A stretch of 64,000 nucleotides of DNA from Xenorhabdus beddingii (GCF_002127545.1 NZ_MUBK01000014.1:1-64000), one strand, 5' to 3'. Counted from the first letter of the stretch, positions 45,992-57,009 are shown. The notes: generated by a model from the letters alone, not told the origin. Numbers and translations: made by a program.

Positions 45992-46067
45992 CGTTCCCCG
46001 CTAAAAGTAATGTTGTGTGAATGAATGATATGCGGATAAATTATCTTGTGCGAATGAATTATTTTGC

Positions 46068-48314
46068 TTAAATACCACCTCGAATTAAGCCTCCCAGTCC
46101 GTGCGATTCCATAAACTCAGCCGACAATGTTTTTACCTGCTGGCTGGTTTCTGCTTTCAGTACAACATTCATAAAGCCTTCCAGTTCGTGAACATCCAAA
46201 TGGCGCAACAAGTATTTGGTACGTGGAACGCTTCGGCCACTCATGCTCAGGCTACGATAACCTAAACCAAGCAATATGAGTGCCCCCATGGGTGAACCGG
46301 CCATCTCACCACATATGCTAACAGGAAGATCAAGGCGTTGGCATTCATCAAAGGCCAGTTTCAGTGCCCTAATTACCGCAGGGTGTAAATTATCATACAG
46401 CGAAGCGACATGGGTATTATTGCGATCCACCGCAAGTAAATACTGGGTTAAATCATTGGTGCCAATGGAAACAAAATCAACCCATTTCTTTAACTGTGGG
46501 AGCAGAAAAAGAGTCGATGGTACTTCAATCATGATGCCAATCTGGGGCATGGTGAGTGTGCCGGAGATGGCTTGCTCAACTTCCGTTTTCGCTCTCTCTA
46601 TCAGTTTTCGGGCTTCATCAACTTCCTCAATGCTTGTCACCATCGGCAACAGTATTTTTAGATTACCCGTGCAGGTATTGGCTTTCAGCATCGCCCTGAG
46701 CTGAATAAGAAAAATTTCTGGTTGATCCAGCGTGATGCGGATCCCTCTCCAGCCAAGACAAGGGTTGTCTTCACTAATCGGCATATAAGGAAGTTGTTTG
46801 TCAGCCCCAATATCCAATGTTCTCAATACCACAGGTTGATCGGGGAACAGTTCCAGCATCTCTTGGTAACGATTTTTTTGCTCATCTTCTGATGGAAAAC
46901 CGTTATGTAGCATAAAGGGGATTTCTGTACGATATAACCCGACACCATCAATACTGTCCGCTATGTGCTGTTCATGTTTCAGACTCAGGCCGGCGTTAAG
47001 TTGCACTAAAACCCGCTCCCCACTCTTGAGCCGGGCTTTTTGCTGCTGTTCACCTTCGGCCAATTTGCTGAGAACCTGTTCTTCTTCAATGATCTGCCGA
47101 TATTCCTGAGCAATCAGCGGCTCTGGCTCAATGAAGATCTCTCCGCGATAACCATCCAGAATTAGCATCCGGTTATGCAGTAACTCAGGCTGGATATCCG
47201 CCCCCATGATAGCGGGGATGCCCATCGCCCGAACCAGGATCGCAGAGTGGGAATGCGTTGCGCCATCCCGCACAATCACGCCGGCCAATTGCTCCTGCGG
47301 CATTTCAGCCAATAAATTGGCACTGAGTTCATCGGCAACCAGAATAAAGTATTCCGGCCACTGATCAGCACCCGTGAAAGAATCGTCCAAATGAAATAAT
47401 ACCCGTTGCCCCAGCGCCCGCAAATCGGAAGCTCTTTCTCTCATGTAGGGATCTTGCAGGCTGGCAAATTGTTCGGCGTATTTTTCAATCACGGTTTTGA
47501 TTGCCCATTCCGCCACAAAACCATTATCGACGGAGTAAAACAGATCTTGCTTGAGCTGGGGATCATTTAATAAATGAGAGTAGAGGTCAAAAATAGCCGC
47601 GCTTTCTTTCTGTGAGCTGGCAGTGAAACGTTTACTAATCCGGCGGCATTCCGCTGTTGTCTGCTCCAGGGCGCGAGTGAGTCTCGACCGTTCAGCCTGA
47701 TAATCCAGCGTTAATGCCTCAGATACCTGATCCAATAAAGGCTGTGAGCAATCTTGCCATCCTTGGGCCATCACAATGCCGTTAGAAATGGCGAGCGCCT
47801 TAATCCGGGTTTGACGATACTGACCAAATAATCCTTTTGACTGCACCTGAGCGAGAATAACCGCAAGCTGTGTCGCCAGCGTCACCATGAAAGATTCTTC
47901 ACTTTCATCAAACAACCGCCGTTCATGTTGCTGAACGACCAAGATCCCCTGTAACTGACGGCGATAAATAATCGGCACACCTAAAAAAGCCCGCAGGCTT
48001 TCTTCTTTGACTTGGGGGATATATTTAAAACTGGGATGCTCACGGACATCGGCAAGATTGATTAATTCAGACAGACGCCCGACTTCACCCACTACACCTT
48101 CATCAAAGGCCAGGCTAATCGCCTTTCCCCGGGGTTTTCTCAACCCTTTGGTTGCCATCAGGTAATAACAATGTCGTTGATGATCGGCCAGATAGATAGA
48201 ACAAACATCCGTATTCATCGCCAGACAAGTTTCATTGACCAGCAGCTCAAGCGCCTCAGATAAATTAGCGGTCATGGCAACCTTTTCGACAATTTCCCGT
48301 AAGCGCATGAGCAT
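46068..48314 (-). CDS. ptsP: PTS enzyme I-Ntr (PtsP)
   Basis: PtsP phosphorylates NPr (PtsO) in the nitrogen PTS and responds to glutamine and alpha-ketoglutarate. The 748-residue protein has an N-terminal GAF domain (about 1-165), the PEP-utiliser region with the phospho-His in 'VRDGATHSHSAILVRAMGIP' at about residue 355, and the C-terminal PEP-binding barrel ('GLYRTEIPFML', 'VSIGTNDLTQYLLAVDRNN', 'LPVSICGEMAGSPMG'). It starts ten bases after the rppH stop, so the two are probably co-transcribed as in E. coli. Confidence 0.96.
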   Translation of the reverse strand: MLMRLREIVEKVAMTANLSEALELLVNETCLAMNTDVCSIYLADHQRHCYYLMATKGLRKPRGKAISLAFDEGVVGEVGRLSELINLADVREHPSFKYIPQVKEESLRAFLGVPIIYRRQLQGILVVQQHERRLFDESEESFMVTLATQLAVILAQVQSKGLFGQYRQTRIKALAISNGIVMAQGWQDCSQPLLDQVSEALTLDYQAERSRLTRALEQTTAECRRISKRFTASSQKESAAIFDLYSHLLNDPQLKQDLFYSVDNGFVAEWAIKTVIEKYAEQFASLQDPYMRERASDLRALGQRVLFHLDDSFTGADQWPEYFILVADELSANLLAEMPQEQLAGVIVRDGATHSHSAILVRAMGIPAIMGADIQPELLHNRMLILDGYRGEIFIEPEPLIAQEYRQIIEEEQVLSKLAEGEQQQKARLKSGERVLVQLNAGLSLKHEQHIADSIDGVGLYRTEIPFMLHNGFPSEDEQKNRYQEMLELFPDQPVVLRTLDIGADKQLPYMPISEDNPCLGWRGIRITLDQPEIFLIQLRAMLKANTCTGNLKILLPMVTSIEEVDEARKLIERAKTEVEQAISGTLTMPQIGIMIEVPSTLFLLPQLKKWVDFVSIGTNDLTQYLLAVDRNNTHVASLYDNLHPAVIRALKLAFDECQRLDLPVSICGEMAGSPMGALILLGLGYRSLSMSGRSVPRTKYLLRHLDVHELEGFMNVVLKAETSQQVKTLSAEFMESHGLGGLIRGGI

Positions 48315-48323
48315 AACAATAGC

Positions 48324-48854
48324 CTAACTTCTTCTGCGACGATGTAAATAAGGTGAATATAGTTGTGAAGCAGATTCCTGCACCGGCATCACAATGGGAG
48401 AAAATTCTTTCATCACGCGGCGATACACATCCCGTTTGAAGGAAACCACCTGCCGAACAGGATACCAATAGCTGACCCAACGCCAACCATCAAATTCCGG
48501 CGTTCTACTGCGCTGCACATTAATATCAGCTTCATTACACAGCAATTGTAGTAAAAACCAACGTTGTTTCTGCCCGATACAAACAGGCTTTGTATCCCAA
48601 CGCACCAAACGCTTGGGTAATTTGTAACGCAACCAACTCCGGGTAGAGGCGAGAACCCGTACATCTTTGCGACTTAAACCAACTTCTTCGAACAACTCGC
48701 GATACATCGCTTGTTCTGGTGATTCCCCCGGATTGATGCCCCCTTGAGGAAACTGCCAGGAATGCTGCCCATAACGGCGGGCCCATAACACCTGCCCTTG
48801 GCGATTACAAATTACAATTCCTACATTCGGGCGGTAGCCATCATCATCGATCAC
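48324..48854 (-). CDS. rppH: RNA pyrophosphohydrolase RppH
   Basis: RppH removes pyrophosphate from mRNA 5' ends and so triggers RNase E decay. The 176-residue protein has the Nudix box '[17 protein letters not shown]' followed by FEEVGL at about residues 38-60 and '[16 protein letters not shown]' before it. The N-terminal [17 protein letters not shown] matches the family. In E. coli mutH lies upstream; here a thiamine importer operon does, so the local order has changed. Confidence 0.96.
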   Translation of the reverse strand: MIDDDGYRPNVGIVICNRQGQVLWARRYGQHSWQFPQGGINPGESPEQAMYRELFEEVGLSRKDVRVLASTRSWLRYKLPKRLVRWDTKPVCIGQKQRWFLLQLLCNEADINVQRSRTPEFDGWRWVSYWYPVRQVVSFKRDVYRRVMKEFSPIVMPVQESASQLYSPYLHRRRRS

Positions 48855-49188
48855 CAGACTACCTCTTGATAAAACACATTTGAAAAGATAGCTAATTGTT
48901 TCACACTCATCTCAAGCGGTAAACCTCTATGATTGGACTTTGCAGACGCAGCCGAAGTCTCTACAATACCGCCATCTCAACGGGGTGCGGCCGTGATGAA
49001 ACAGTTTTGCTGAGAACAAACCCGTCGAACCTGAACCTGCTAGTACCGTCGTAGGGATTTGGGATGCTAATCATTGATATAACATATGTAATTTTCATTT
49101 AGCACCTTCTCAGATCCTTTGCCATCCGCGAATAACAAACGTTATTTATTGATGTTTATAGATATAGCTATAACTACAGGAGCGCAAA
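48855..49188. other. Divergent rppH/thiB regulatory region
   Basis: About 330 bases containing the riboswitch at 48974-49065 and promoters for both directions. TTGACT at 48927 hints at a thiB -35 region but the -10 is unclear. The stretch 49066-49188 is AT-rich and would carry the expression platform. Confidence 0.5.
48974..49065 (+). promoter_or_regulatory. TPP riboswitch upstream of thiBPQ
   Basis: The conserved thi-box elements are in order: GGGGTGC (48982), GCTGAGA (49009), ACCCG (49020), GAACCTGA (49027) and CGTAGGGA (49050). P1 is formed by ATCTCAA (48974-48980) with TTGGGAT (49059-49065). Thiamine pyrophosphate binding should reduce expression of the importer genes. It lies about 125 bases before the thiB start. 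Confidence 0.93.
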
Positions 49189-50193
49189 GTGTTTAAAAAA
49201 TTATTTTTCAGCTTTATTGCTATCAGTACGCTATTGGTTTCTGCTTGTGTCTCTGCCCAGGCGAAGCCCACATTGACAATTTACACTTATGATTCATTTG
49301 CCTCTGAATGGGGAGCCGGGCCAGCCATTAAAAAAGCGTTTGAAACAGAATGTCGTTGTGAGCTGAAATTCGTTGCTTTGGAAGATGGGGTATCCTTGCT
49401 GAACCGTTTGAGAATGGAAGGCAAAAAAACATCAGCAGATATCGTGCTGGGTTTGGATAACAATCTGATTCAAGCGGCTCAACAAACAGGGTTATTCACA
49501 GCGAGTCACGTTGATACCTCAAAACTGAAATTACCCATCGCATGGAACAATACGACGTTTATTCCTTACGATTACGGCTATTTTGCTTTTATTTACAACA
49601 AAAACACCCTACCTCATCCACCAAGAAGTATGGATGAATTAATCAATAGTCACCAGAATTGGAAAGTAATTTATCAAGACCCACGCACCAGTACGCCGGG
49701 ATTGGGTTTCCTGCTCTGGATGCAAGATCTCTATGGAAATAAAACCGCACAGGAGTGGCAGAAAGTCGCCAAAAAAACGCTCACTGTCACGAAAGGCTGG
49801 AGTGACGCCTATGGCCTGTTCCTGAAAGGTGAAGGTGATATGGTGTTGAGCTATACCACATCACCGGGCTATCACATCATGTCAGAGAAAAAAGACAATT
49901 ATGCGGCGGCCATATTCAAGGAAGGACATTATTTGCAGGTTGAAGTCGCGGCTCAATTAGCCTCAAGCAAGCAGCCTGAACTGGCACAAAAATTCATGAA
50001 TTTCATGATTTCACCCGCATTCCAGCAAGTTCTGCCAACCACTCAATGGATGTATCCCGCCATTGATATTCCTTTGCCTGACGTTTTCAAACAACTTCCT
50101 GTTCCTGAAAAATCGCTGCTATTCAACGCAGAGAATGTGGCAAAACACCGTACAAAATGGATCCGTACATGGCAAAGCGCTGTAAGCCGTTAA
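49189..50193 (+). CDS. thiB: Thiamine/thiamine phosphate ABC importer, periplasmic binding protein
   Basis: ThiB (TbpA) captures thiamine, its mono- and pyrophosphate in the periplasm. The 334-residue protein uses GTG 49189, with AGGAG upstream; its signal is 'LFFSFIAISTLLVSACVSAQA'. Mature motifs 'LTIYTYDSFASEWGAGPAI' and 'YDYGYFAFIYNKN' and the 'SYTTSPGYH' ligand loop match E. coli. The LVSAC segment slightly resembles a lipobox but is not a good one. The gene follows the TPP riboswitch and overlaps thiP. Confidence 0.94.
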   Translation: MFKKLFFSFIAISTLLVSACVSAQAKPTLTIYTYDSFASEWGAGPAIKKAFETECRCELKFVALEDGVSLLNRLRMEGKKTSADIVLGLDNNLIQAAQQTGLFTASHVDTSKLKLPIAWNNTTFIPYDYGYFAFIYNKNTLPHPPRSMDELINSHQNWKVIYQDPRTSTPGLGFLLWMQDLYGNKTAQEWQKVAKKTLTVTKGWSDAYGLFLKGEGDMVLSYTTSPGYHIMSEKKDNYAAAIFKEGHYLQVEVAAQLASSKQPELAQKFMNFMISPAFQQVLPTTQWMYPAIDIPLPDVFKQLPVPEKSLLFNAENVAKHRTKWIRTWQSAVSR

Positions 50194-51773
50194 TCGCGGG
50201 TTGGTTATTGCCGGGGGTCATTGCCTCCGGCCTATTGATTGTTGTTGCCCTGTCAGCATTCGGGACGCTGTGGTTCAACGCGCCTGAAAGCGACTGGCAG
50301 GAATTCTTGAATGACAGCTATCTCTGGCATGTCATTCGGTTTACTTTCTGGCAGGCATTTCTCTCTGCGGTCTTCTCGGTCACCCCGGCCATTTTTCTTG
50401 CCCGGGCACTTTACCGTCGCCATTTTCCGGGCAAGACCCTATTTCTGCGCTTATGCGCCATGACATTGATTCTTCCAGTTTTAGTCGCTCTGTTTGGCAT
50501 CTTTACCGTTTATGGTCAAACCGGCTGGCTGGCAACGATTGCCCAATGGATAGGCGTTGAATATCGTTTTACACCTTACGGGTTAAAAGGCATTCTACTG
50601 GCACATATTTTCTTCAATATGCCAATGGCAACCCGGTTATTGCTGCAATCTCTGGAAAATATTGCCATTGAGCAGCGCCAACTCGCTGCCCAGCTTGGCA
50701 TGAGCGAATGGCAGCATTTTCGTTTTGTGGAATGGCCTTATCTGCGCCGTCAAATTCTGCCGACTGGCGCCCTGATTTTCATGCTGTGCTTTGCCAGTTT
50801 CGCTATCGTTCTTGCGCTGGGCGGCGGCCCGGCAGCAACGACCATTGAACTTGCCATTTATCAGGCGCTCAGTTATGACTACGATCTTGCCCATGCCGCC
50901 CTGCTTGCCTTGATCCAGCTTTTTTGCTGCCTCGGTTTGGTGCTTCTTAGCCAAAGACTTAAGGGCGTACTTTCCGTTGGTTACGGGTATCAACAACAAT
51001 GGCGTAATCCGCAGGATTCATGGCTGCAAAAATTATCGGATGGTTTACTGATTGGCATGGCGTTATTGCTTTTGCTCCCTCCTTTTTTGGCGGTCATCAT
51101 TGATGGCCTGAACCCTGATATTTGGGGTGTCTTAAGCCAACCCGCTTTATGGCAGGCTCTTATCACTTCCCTCATTATCGCGTTGGGCGCAGGATTGCTG
51201 TGCGTCATTCTCACGATGATGCTGCTATGGAGCAGCCGCGAACTGCGCTTACGCCACTTGTCCCGCTGGGGGCAAGCGATGGAAACCAGCGGTTTATTGA
51301 TTCTTGCCATGCCGGGAATTGTCCTTGCCACGGGCTTTTTTCTCCTGCTGAACACCACTATTGGCCTACCTCAATCACCTTATGGATTGGTTATCCTGAC
51401 CAACGCACTGATGGCGATCCCTTATGCTCTGAAAGTATTGGAAAATCCCATGCGTGATCTGGCGGAACGCTACAATCCCCTATGTCGTTCCCTCAATATT
51501 CAGGGTCTTCACCGGCTACGTTTAATTGAGCTTAAGGCGCTGAAAATTCCATTGGCACAAGCACTGGCTTTCGCCTGCGTCCTCTCCATTGGCGATTTTG
51601 GGGTTGTCGCCTTATTTGGCAACGAAGATTTTCGCACTTTGCCTTTCTATCTTTATCAACAAATTGGGGCCTATCGCGGTCAGGATGGTGCAGTGACCGC
51701 ATTTCTGCTACTCCTGCTTTGTTTTATTTTATTCACTGTGATTGAACGCCTACCGAGCCGACGCCATGATTAA
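50169..51773 (+). CDS. thiP: Thiamine ABC importer, permease ThiP
   Basis: ATG 50169 ([16 protein letters not shown]) matches E. coli ThiP (MATRRQPLIPGWLIPG) and overlaps the thiB end by 25 bases; the four-codon extension to 50157 is dropped. The 534-residue inner membrane permease has two repeated halves, about 12 hydrophobic segments, each with the EAA-type cytoplasmic loop ('[17 protein letters not shown]' and '[18 protein letters not shown]'). Complete, and translationally linked to both neighbours. Confidence 0.95.
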   Translation: MAKRCKPLIAGWLLPGVIASGLLIVVALSAFGTLWFNAPESDWQEFLNDSYLWHVIRFTFWQAFLSAVFSVTPAIFLARALYRRHFPGKTLFLRLCAMTLILPVLVALFGIFTVYGQTGWLATIAQWIGVEYRFTPYGLKGILLAHIFFNMPMATRLLLQSLENIAIEQRQLAAQLGMSEWQHFRFVEWPYLRRQILPTGALIFMLCFASFAIVLALGGGPAATTIELAIYQALSYDYDLAHAALLALIQLFCCLGLVLLSQRLKGVLSVGYGYQQQWRNPQDSWLQKLSDGLLIGMALLLLLPPFLAVIIDGLNPDIWGVLSQPALWQALITSLIIALGAGLLCVILTMMLLWSSRELRLRHLSRWGQAMETSGLLILAMPGIVLATGFFLLLNTTIGLPQSPYGLVILTNALMAIPYALKVLENPMRDLAERYNPLCRSLNIQGLHRLRLIELKALKIPLAQALAFACVLSIGDFGVVALFGNEDFRTLPFYLYQQIGAYRGQDGAVTAFLLLLLCFILFTVIERLPSRRHD

Positions 51774-52461
51774 ACTTGAAAATGTCATTTACACTTATGA
51801 GCACCTTACCATGCATTTCAATGTGAGAGTAAAAGCCGGAGAACGCATTGCGATCCTTGGCCCAAGCGGGGCGGGTAAAAGCACCTTGTTAAGTTTAATG
51901 GCAGGTTTCCAGTTTCCAGAACAAGGTCATATCTGGCTGGATGGCGAAAACCATACCCACACCCCGCCCTCCAAGCGGCCGGTTTCGATGCTGTTTCAGG
52001 AAAACAACCTGTTTTCCCATTTAACCATCGAGCAAAATATGGGCTTGGGATTGCACCCCGGATTGCGACTAAATGCTGAACAAAAGCAGGCACTCCAGCA
52101 GATTGCCACTCAGGTATCGCTGGAAGCGTTTTTGCCTCGTCTGCCCGCCCAACTTTCCGGCGGGCAACGTCAGCGGGCAGCACTGGCTCGTTGCTTAGTC
52201 CGCCATCAACCGATCTTATTGCTGGATGAACCGTTTTCGGCACTTGATCCTGCTTTGCGTAATGAAATGCTGGAATTGCTGGATCAAGTCTGCACCGAGC
52301 GCCAAATCACGTTAATGATGGTGTCCCATAATCTTGATGATGCCGCAAAAATCGCTCCGCGCGCTTTGCTGATTGTGGATGGGAAGATTCATTATGATGG
52401 GGCAACCGAGAAGCTGGTGAGTGGAGAGGCGGATGAGGCGGTGATTTTGGGGATAGGTTGA
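51766..52461 (+). CDS. thiQ: Thiamine ABC importer, ATPase ThiQ
   Basis: ATG 51766 ([14 protein letters not shown]) overlaps the thiP stop; the eight-codon extension is dropped. The 231-residue ATPase is close to the E. coli length (232). Walker A '[10 protein letters not shown]' lies at residues 31-40, the Q-loop in '[15 protein letters not shown]', signature '[15 protein letters not shown]', Walker B '[13 protein letters not shown]' and the switch His in 'MVSHNLDDA'. Last gene of thiBPQ; the sequence is intact. Confidence 0.95.
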   Translation: MIKLENVIYTYEHLTMHFNVRVKAGERIAILGPSGAGKSTLLSLMAGFQFPEQGHIWLDGENHTHTPPSKRPVSMLFQENNLFSHLTIEQNMGLGLHPGLRLNAEQKQALQQIATQVSLEAFLPRLPAQLSGGQRQRAALARCLVRHQPILLLDEPFSALDPALRNEMLELLDQVCTERQITLMMVSHNLDDAAKIAPRALLIVDGKIHYDGATEKLVSGEADEAVILGIG

Positions 52462-52507
52462 GGCATCAGATTTTCAGTCGCGATCCAAGAAGTTACCGCT
52501 AAGGGGA

Positions 52508-52533
52508 AACTCTCAGAACATTGGTTGAGAGTT
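52508..52533. terminator. Hairpin between convergent thiQ and the PMT gene
   Basis: AACTCTCA and TGAGAGTT form an 8-bp stem with a 10-base loop, 47 bases after the thiQ stop. No T-run; weak. Confidence 0.4.
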
Positions 52534-52562
52534 GTCTACCTGCCTGATTCTCGCAGATAGGT

Positions 52563-54260
52563 TTAAGAATGATTACTAAACTCCACTTTCTTATAAACCA
52601 CCAAATTCTCCCTATCTTCATCCGGCCTGTGCCCATGCCAGAATAGCACCATGCCTTTGGGTGCAGGTGCCATTTCTTTGGATAAGACAATCAACCAGTC
52701 GCATTTTTTTGGCGTATCAAACGTATTCTGTTGTTGATGTAGAATATGGGCATAGTAATAAAGCATTGGCGCTTCTGATTCACCAATGTTATACGACGCC
52801 ATACAGTCATTCACTTGATACACGCCTGCCAATTTCTGCTTTAAATCAAGAAATGCGTCTTGATAACCTTTGGCATAATCAATCCAGCCAATAAATAATG
52901 TAAAGACTAAACCCCAAACCGTCGCGATACCTAAAACCCAATGTTGGGCGGCGCGCAAGGCGGGTGATTGAGAGAGAAACCCGCTTTTTGCTATCCATAT
53001 CACGGTGATTAAAGCAGCAATGGCGACGATAAATCCCGAAAAGTGCATCTGGTAACTCATCGGCAACCATCGGCCAAGCGGCGACAACCAATGCTTATCA
53101 TCCGGAGAAAGCGACAATAAATAACACCCCCACAAAAATAGCATCAGAACAGACCAAAGTGTAGAGGAGAATAGGGTTAAAGATTTATAGATGACTTTAG
53201 GTAATTTAATAAAAACTTCTGTGGCCAGAATGGCCATTGGTGCAATAAAGGGCAATAGATATAATGCACGACCGGAGGCTGATATTTGCAATAAAATAAT
53301 ACCTAATACAACAAATGAAGAACAAAGGAAATAATGTTCATCTGACAGGGCCTTGATTGGATTCATGAGGATAAAGATAAATGCCAGAATACCGGAAGGC
53401 AGGGCAAACAATAACACGGCTTCCGGGATCATGGTTAAATTACCCCGGGCGCCAAGATCTTCAACAGAGAAACCTAAAAATCGGCCAATGTTATTATCCC
53501 AAAACCAGATTTTGAATAAATCAGGATGTTCAATAAGTAACATCACCGGCCACGGCAGGATCAAAACCAGTGCAATAACGCCTGACGTTAAAGCACTTAG
53601 CCAATATTGTTTAGTCCGACAACCTTTAAGAAAAATCGGGGCAAGCAGCAAACAAAGCCATAATAATCCCGGAATAAATATCCCTTTTGATAATAAGGTT
53701 ATGGCCGTACCCATGATCAACCATAAACAGGAATAAGGTGTTTTTTCGTTTTTAATTAATCCCAGCAGACCATATAAACCGAGGGTGGTTCCGGTGATTA
53801 ATGCCGTGTCAGTAAACATATCATGACTGTGGCGAATCAGGCCGGGAGCACTTGCATATAAGGCAAAAGCAATCCATATCCGGTTGTCGGTAAAGTTTCT
53901 GACATTTAAGACACGGCGGGACAATAGAATGAAAAAGGAAAAATTGATCGCAGAAAAAAATAGTGTCGCGGTTCTGGCCGCATCGTGCATCGGAAGCCAA
54001 GGAGATAATAGATGCACAAAGGAAGTCGCTGTCCAATAATACAGCGGGGGCTTCTCCATGAAAGGTTGCCCCGCATTCATGGTTACCAGCCAGTCTCCGG
54101 TTTCATACATGGTTTGAATAATGCCAAAACTATAGTTTTCATCTTGTTTCCAAGGCGTATGCCCATAAACGCCAGGTAATAAATAAAGCAATGTGAAAGT
54201 AACAAATAACAGCAACGCTTTGATATCTGTGTGAGTCAGTTTATTGGGGTTATTCATCAA
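52563..54260 (-). CDS. PMT/ArnT-type glycosyltransferase family 39 membrane protein
   Basis: The 565-residue polytopic protein has about 12 hydrophobic segments and a periplasmic C-terminal domain. The first loop has 'QDENYSFGIIQTMYETGDWL' with the acidic catalytic-type Asp-Glu, then 'FMEKPPLYYWTATSFVHLLS', which is the ArnT/PMT_2 pattern. Members transfer sugars from undecaprenyl-phosphate donors to lipid A or glycans. It is related to ArnT, but no arn genes are nearby, so Ara4N transfer is not assured. It sits alone between thiQ and polB, where E. coli has araBADC; start ATG 54260 or 54257. Confidence 0.82.
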   Translation of the reverse strand: MMNNPNKLTHTDIKALLLFVTFTLLYLLPGVYGHTPWKQDENYSFGIIQTMYETGDWLVTMNAGQPFMEKPPLYYWTATSFVHLLSPWLPMHDAARTATLFFSAINFSFFILLSRRVLNVRNFTDNRIWIAFALYASAPGLIRHSHDMFTDTALITGTTLGLYGLLGLIKNEKTPYSCLWLIMGTAITLLSKGIFIPGLLWLCLLLAPIFLKGCRTKQYWLSALTSGVIALVLILPWPVMLLIEHPDLFKIWFWDNNIGRFLGFSVEDLGARGNLTMIPEAVLLFALPSGILAFIFILMNPIKALSDEHYFLCSSFVVLGIILLQISASGRALYLLPFIAPMAILATEVFIKLPKVIYKSLTLFSSTLWSVLMLFLWGCYLLSLSPDDKHWLSPLGRWLPMSYQMHFSGFIVAIAALITVIWIAKSGFLSQSPALRAAQHWVLGIATVWGLVFTLFIGWIDYAKGYQDAFLDLKQKLAGVYQVNDCMASYNIGESEAPMLYYYAHILHQQQNTFDTPKKCDWLIVLSKEMAPAPKGMVLFWHGHRPDEDRENLVVYKKVEFSNHS

Positions 54261-54660
54261 TATTTACCAAATTCAATGAGCATTCATCTTCTGCATACAA
54301 ACCTATGACATCTTACCTCATTGGAAATTATAACAAAATGCGCGTGATCACACCGGATAAACATTCTATATTATAGAATTAGTTAAATTCATTGACATTA
54401 ATATGATGAAATTAAATTCATTGAAAAATGGCACCGTAATTATATTTAAATGGATATTATTTCCTTAGGGAAGTTTCCATTACATCATTATTAATGAGAT
54501 ACCCCTTTTTTATAAAGAAATAAAGTGGCTCATATCATTAACAATCCTCGTGTTGTTATTTCTTCAAAAAATACTGTATAAATACACACCATAAATGCTA
54601 TGATTGAAGTTATCCTCCACAAAACTCAATATGGCTAATGGGTCTCAACAAAGAAAAATC
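54261..54660. other. AT-rich divergent region between the PMT gene and polB
   Basis: About 400 bases, strongly AT-rich, holding promoters for both genes and the LexA-box candidate at 54572-54591. Nothing else recognisable. Confidence 0.5.
54572..54591 (+). promoter_or_regulatory. LexA box upstream of polB
   Basis: TACTGTATAAATACACACCA matches the SOS box TACTGTATATATATACAGTA well in the left half, with CTGT-N8-ACAC instead of ACAG on the right. polB is SOS-induced in E. coli (dinA). It lies about 70 bases before the polB start. Confidence 0.7.
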
Positions 54661-57009
54661 ATGCAGATAAATCACGCTGAACAAGGTTTTATACTGACTC
54701 GCCACTGGAAAGAGACTTCGGCTGGCATTGAGTTGGTGTATTGGCTCGCGACAGATAAGGGGGCACGCCGCATTACTATCCCTCACCAAAAAGCGGTTGC
54801 CTTTATTCCTCAACATGATTTACCCAAAGCCAAGCGTTTACTCGTACAGGAAAAGCCTTGCGAGCTAAAAGCATTATCACTGAAAGATTTCCATCGTCAG
54901 CCGGTCGCTGCACTGTACTGCTTACACTATCACCGCCTGCAATATCTGGAAAAAATCTTTAAAGAGCACGATATTCCACTCTACGAGGCCGATATTCGTC
55001 CTCCCGATCGGTTTATGATGGAGCGCTTTATTACTGCTCCGGTTTGGTTCAGCCAGAAACCGGATGGGAGTTATCAGATGAAACCCAACCCGGCCTATCG
55101 TCCCAATCTGAAATGGGTCTCCCTGGATATCGAAACCAGTCAGCATGGGGAGTTGTATTCCATCGGTCTGGCGGGATGCGGTGAGAAAACCGTGTTTATG
55201 CTGGAACCGGAAAAGGGTTGTCGGCAGGATCTTAATTTCAAACTGGAGTATGTTGCCAGCCGCCCACGGATGCTGGAAAAACTGAATGAATGGCTGGCTC
55301 ATTACGATCCTGATGCCATTATTGGCTGGAATTTGATTCAGTTTGACTTAAGGGTGCTGCAACAACATGCCGAACACTATAATGTGCCACTGAAATTCGG
55401 CCGTAATCAGGGTTTGCTCGAATGGCGCGAACATGGCTTCAAGCCGGGGCATTTTTTTGCCTCCGCAGAAGGCCGCTTGTTTATTGATGGCATTGATGCG
55501 CTGAAAACGGCAACGTGGAATTTTCCTTCCTTTAGCCTTGAATATGTTGCGCAGGAATTGTTGGGAGAAGGAAAAGCGCTGGATAATCCTTATGACCGGA
55601 TGATCGAGATCAATCGTCGCTTTCAGGAAGATAAGCCCGCGCTCGCTCACTATAATTTGCAGGACTGTATTCTGGTCAATCGTATTTTTGAGAAAACGGA
55701 TCTGATGGCGTTCTTATTGGAACGCGCTACGGTAACCGGATTGGCGGTGGATCGCAGCGGAGGTTCGGTGGCAGCGTTCACACATCTTTATCTGCCCAAA
55801 ATGCACCGCATGGGTTATGTCGCGCCCGTTCAGCCAACGGTTTTCGATGATAGCAGCCCCGGCGGTTTTGTGATGGATTCATTTCCGGGGCTATATGATT
55901 CGGTGCTGGTACTGGATTACAAGAGCCTCTATCCTTCGATTATCCGCACGTTCCTGATTGATCCGGTCGGAATGGTCGAGGGAATTGCCAACCCCGATGG
56001 TGAACATGCCGTTCCGGGTTTTAAGCAGGCATTTTTTTCCCGTACTCAACATTGCCTGCCCGATATCGTCACACACATCTGGCACGAACGTGACAAAGCC
56101 AAAAGGCAACAGAACGCCCCGCTTTCTCAGGCGCTGAAAATTATCATGAATGCGTTTTATGGCGTGCTCGGGGCTTCCGGCTGTCACTTTTTTGATCCCC
56201 GTCTGACATCCTCCATTACGATGCGTGGGCATCAAATCATGCATCAAACCCGTGAGTTGATCGAATCACAGGGCTATCAGGTGATTTATGGCGATACGGA
56301 TTCAACCTTTGTTTGGCTAAAACGTCCCCATTCTGAAGAAGAAGCCAACCGGATTGGTCATACGCTGACGCAGTTTGTTAACCAATGGTGGCGAAATCAC
56401 CTTAAAACCGAATTCAATCTTGACAGTAAGCTGGAATTGGAATTTGAAACGCACTATCGGCGCTTTCTGATGCCAACGGTACGGGGTACGGAGCAAGGCA
56501 GTAAAAAACGTTATGCCGGATTAAGTGGTGATAACGTGATTTTTAAAGGGCTGGAAACGGTAAGAACGGATTGGACGCCCCTCGCACAAATGTTCCAGAA
56601 GGAGCTGTATACCCTGATTTTCCATCAACGGCCCTATCAGAATTATCTTCGTGAGTATATTGCCAAGACGCTGGCCGGTGAGTTTGATGATCGCCTGATT
56701 TATCGCAAACGACTGCGCCGCAAGCTGTCGGAGTATCAGCGCAATGTTCCTCCCCATGTCAGGGCCGCACGTTTGGCAGATGAGTATAATCAGCAGCATC
56801 ATCGCCCGTTGCAGTACCAGAATGGCGGTTGGATCAACTATATCATCACGCAATCCGGGCCGGAACCGTTGGAAAATCAGACGGCAGCACCCGATTATGA
56901 GCACTATATCAATAAGCAGTTGATGCCGATTGCCGATGCGATTTTGCCCTTTATGCAAGATGACTTTATGGCGCTGCTCACCGGGCAAATGAGCATCTCT
57001 TTTGAGTAA
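54661..57009 (+). CDS. polB: DNA polymerase II
   Basis: Pol II is a B-family polymerase with 3'-5' proofreading, used in SOS repair and replication restart. ATG 54661 ([16 protein letters not shown]) aligns with the E. coli N-terminus and gives 782 residues (E. coli 783); the extension to 54604 is rejected. Exonuclease motifs are '[11 protein letters not shown]' at 154-164 and '[12 protein letters not shown]' near 220. Polymerase motifs A and C are '[11 protein letters not shown]' near 419 and '[10 protein letters not shown]' near 543. All catalytic acids are present. A near-consensus LexA box lies upstream. Confidence 0.97.
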   Translation: MQINHAEQGFILTRHWKETSAGIELVYWLATDKGARRITIPHQKAVAFIPQHDLPKAKRLLVQEKPCELKALSLKDFHRQPVAALYCLHYHRLQYLEKIFKEHDIPLYEADIRPPDRFMMERFITAPVWFSQKPDGSYQMKPNPAYRPNLKWVSLDIETSQHGELYSIGLAGCGEKTVFMLEPEKGCRQDLNFKLEYVASRPRMLEKLNEWLAHYDPDAIIGWNLIQFDLRVLQQHAEHYNVPLKFGRNQGLLEWREHGFKPGHFFASAEGRLFIDGIDALKTATWNFPSFSLEYVAQELLGEGKALDNPYDRMIEINRRFQEDKPALAHYNLQDCILVNRIFEKTDLMAFLLERATVTGLAVDRSGGSVAAFTHLYLPKMHRMGYVAPVQPTVFDDSSPGGFVMDSFPGLYDSVLVLDYKSLYPSIIRTFLIDPVGMVEGIANPDGEHAVPGFKQAFFSRTQHCLPDIVTHIWHERDKAKRQQNAPLSQALKIIMNAFYGVLGASGCHFFDPRLTSSITMRGHQIMHQTRELIESQGYQVIYGDTDSTFVWLKRPHSEEEANRIGHTLTQFVNQWWRNHLKTEFNLDSKLELEFETHYRRFLMPTVRGTEQGSKKRYAGLSGDNVIFKGLETVRTDWTPLAQMFQKELYTLIFHQRPYQNYLREYIAKTLAGEFDDRLIYRKRLRRKLSEYQRNVPPHVRAARLADEYNQQHHRPLQYQNGGWINYIITQSGPEPLENQTAAPDYEHYINKQLMPIADAILPFMQDDFMALLTGQMSISFE

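Noticed and set aside
49189-49265. ThiB as a lipoprotein because of LVSAC in its signal region
   Set aside because: The residues around the Cys fit a normal signal peptide cleaved after AQA, as in other ThiB proteins; the lipobox is poor.
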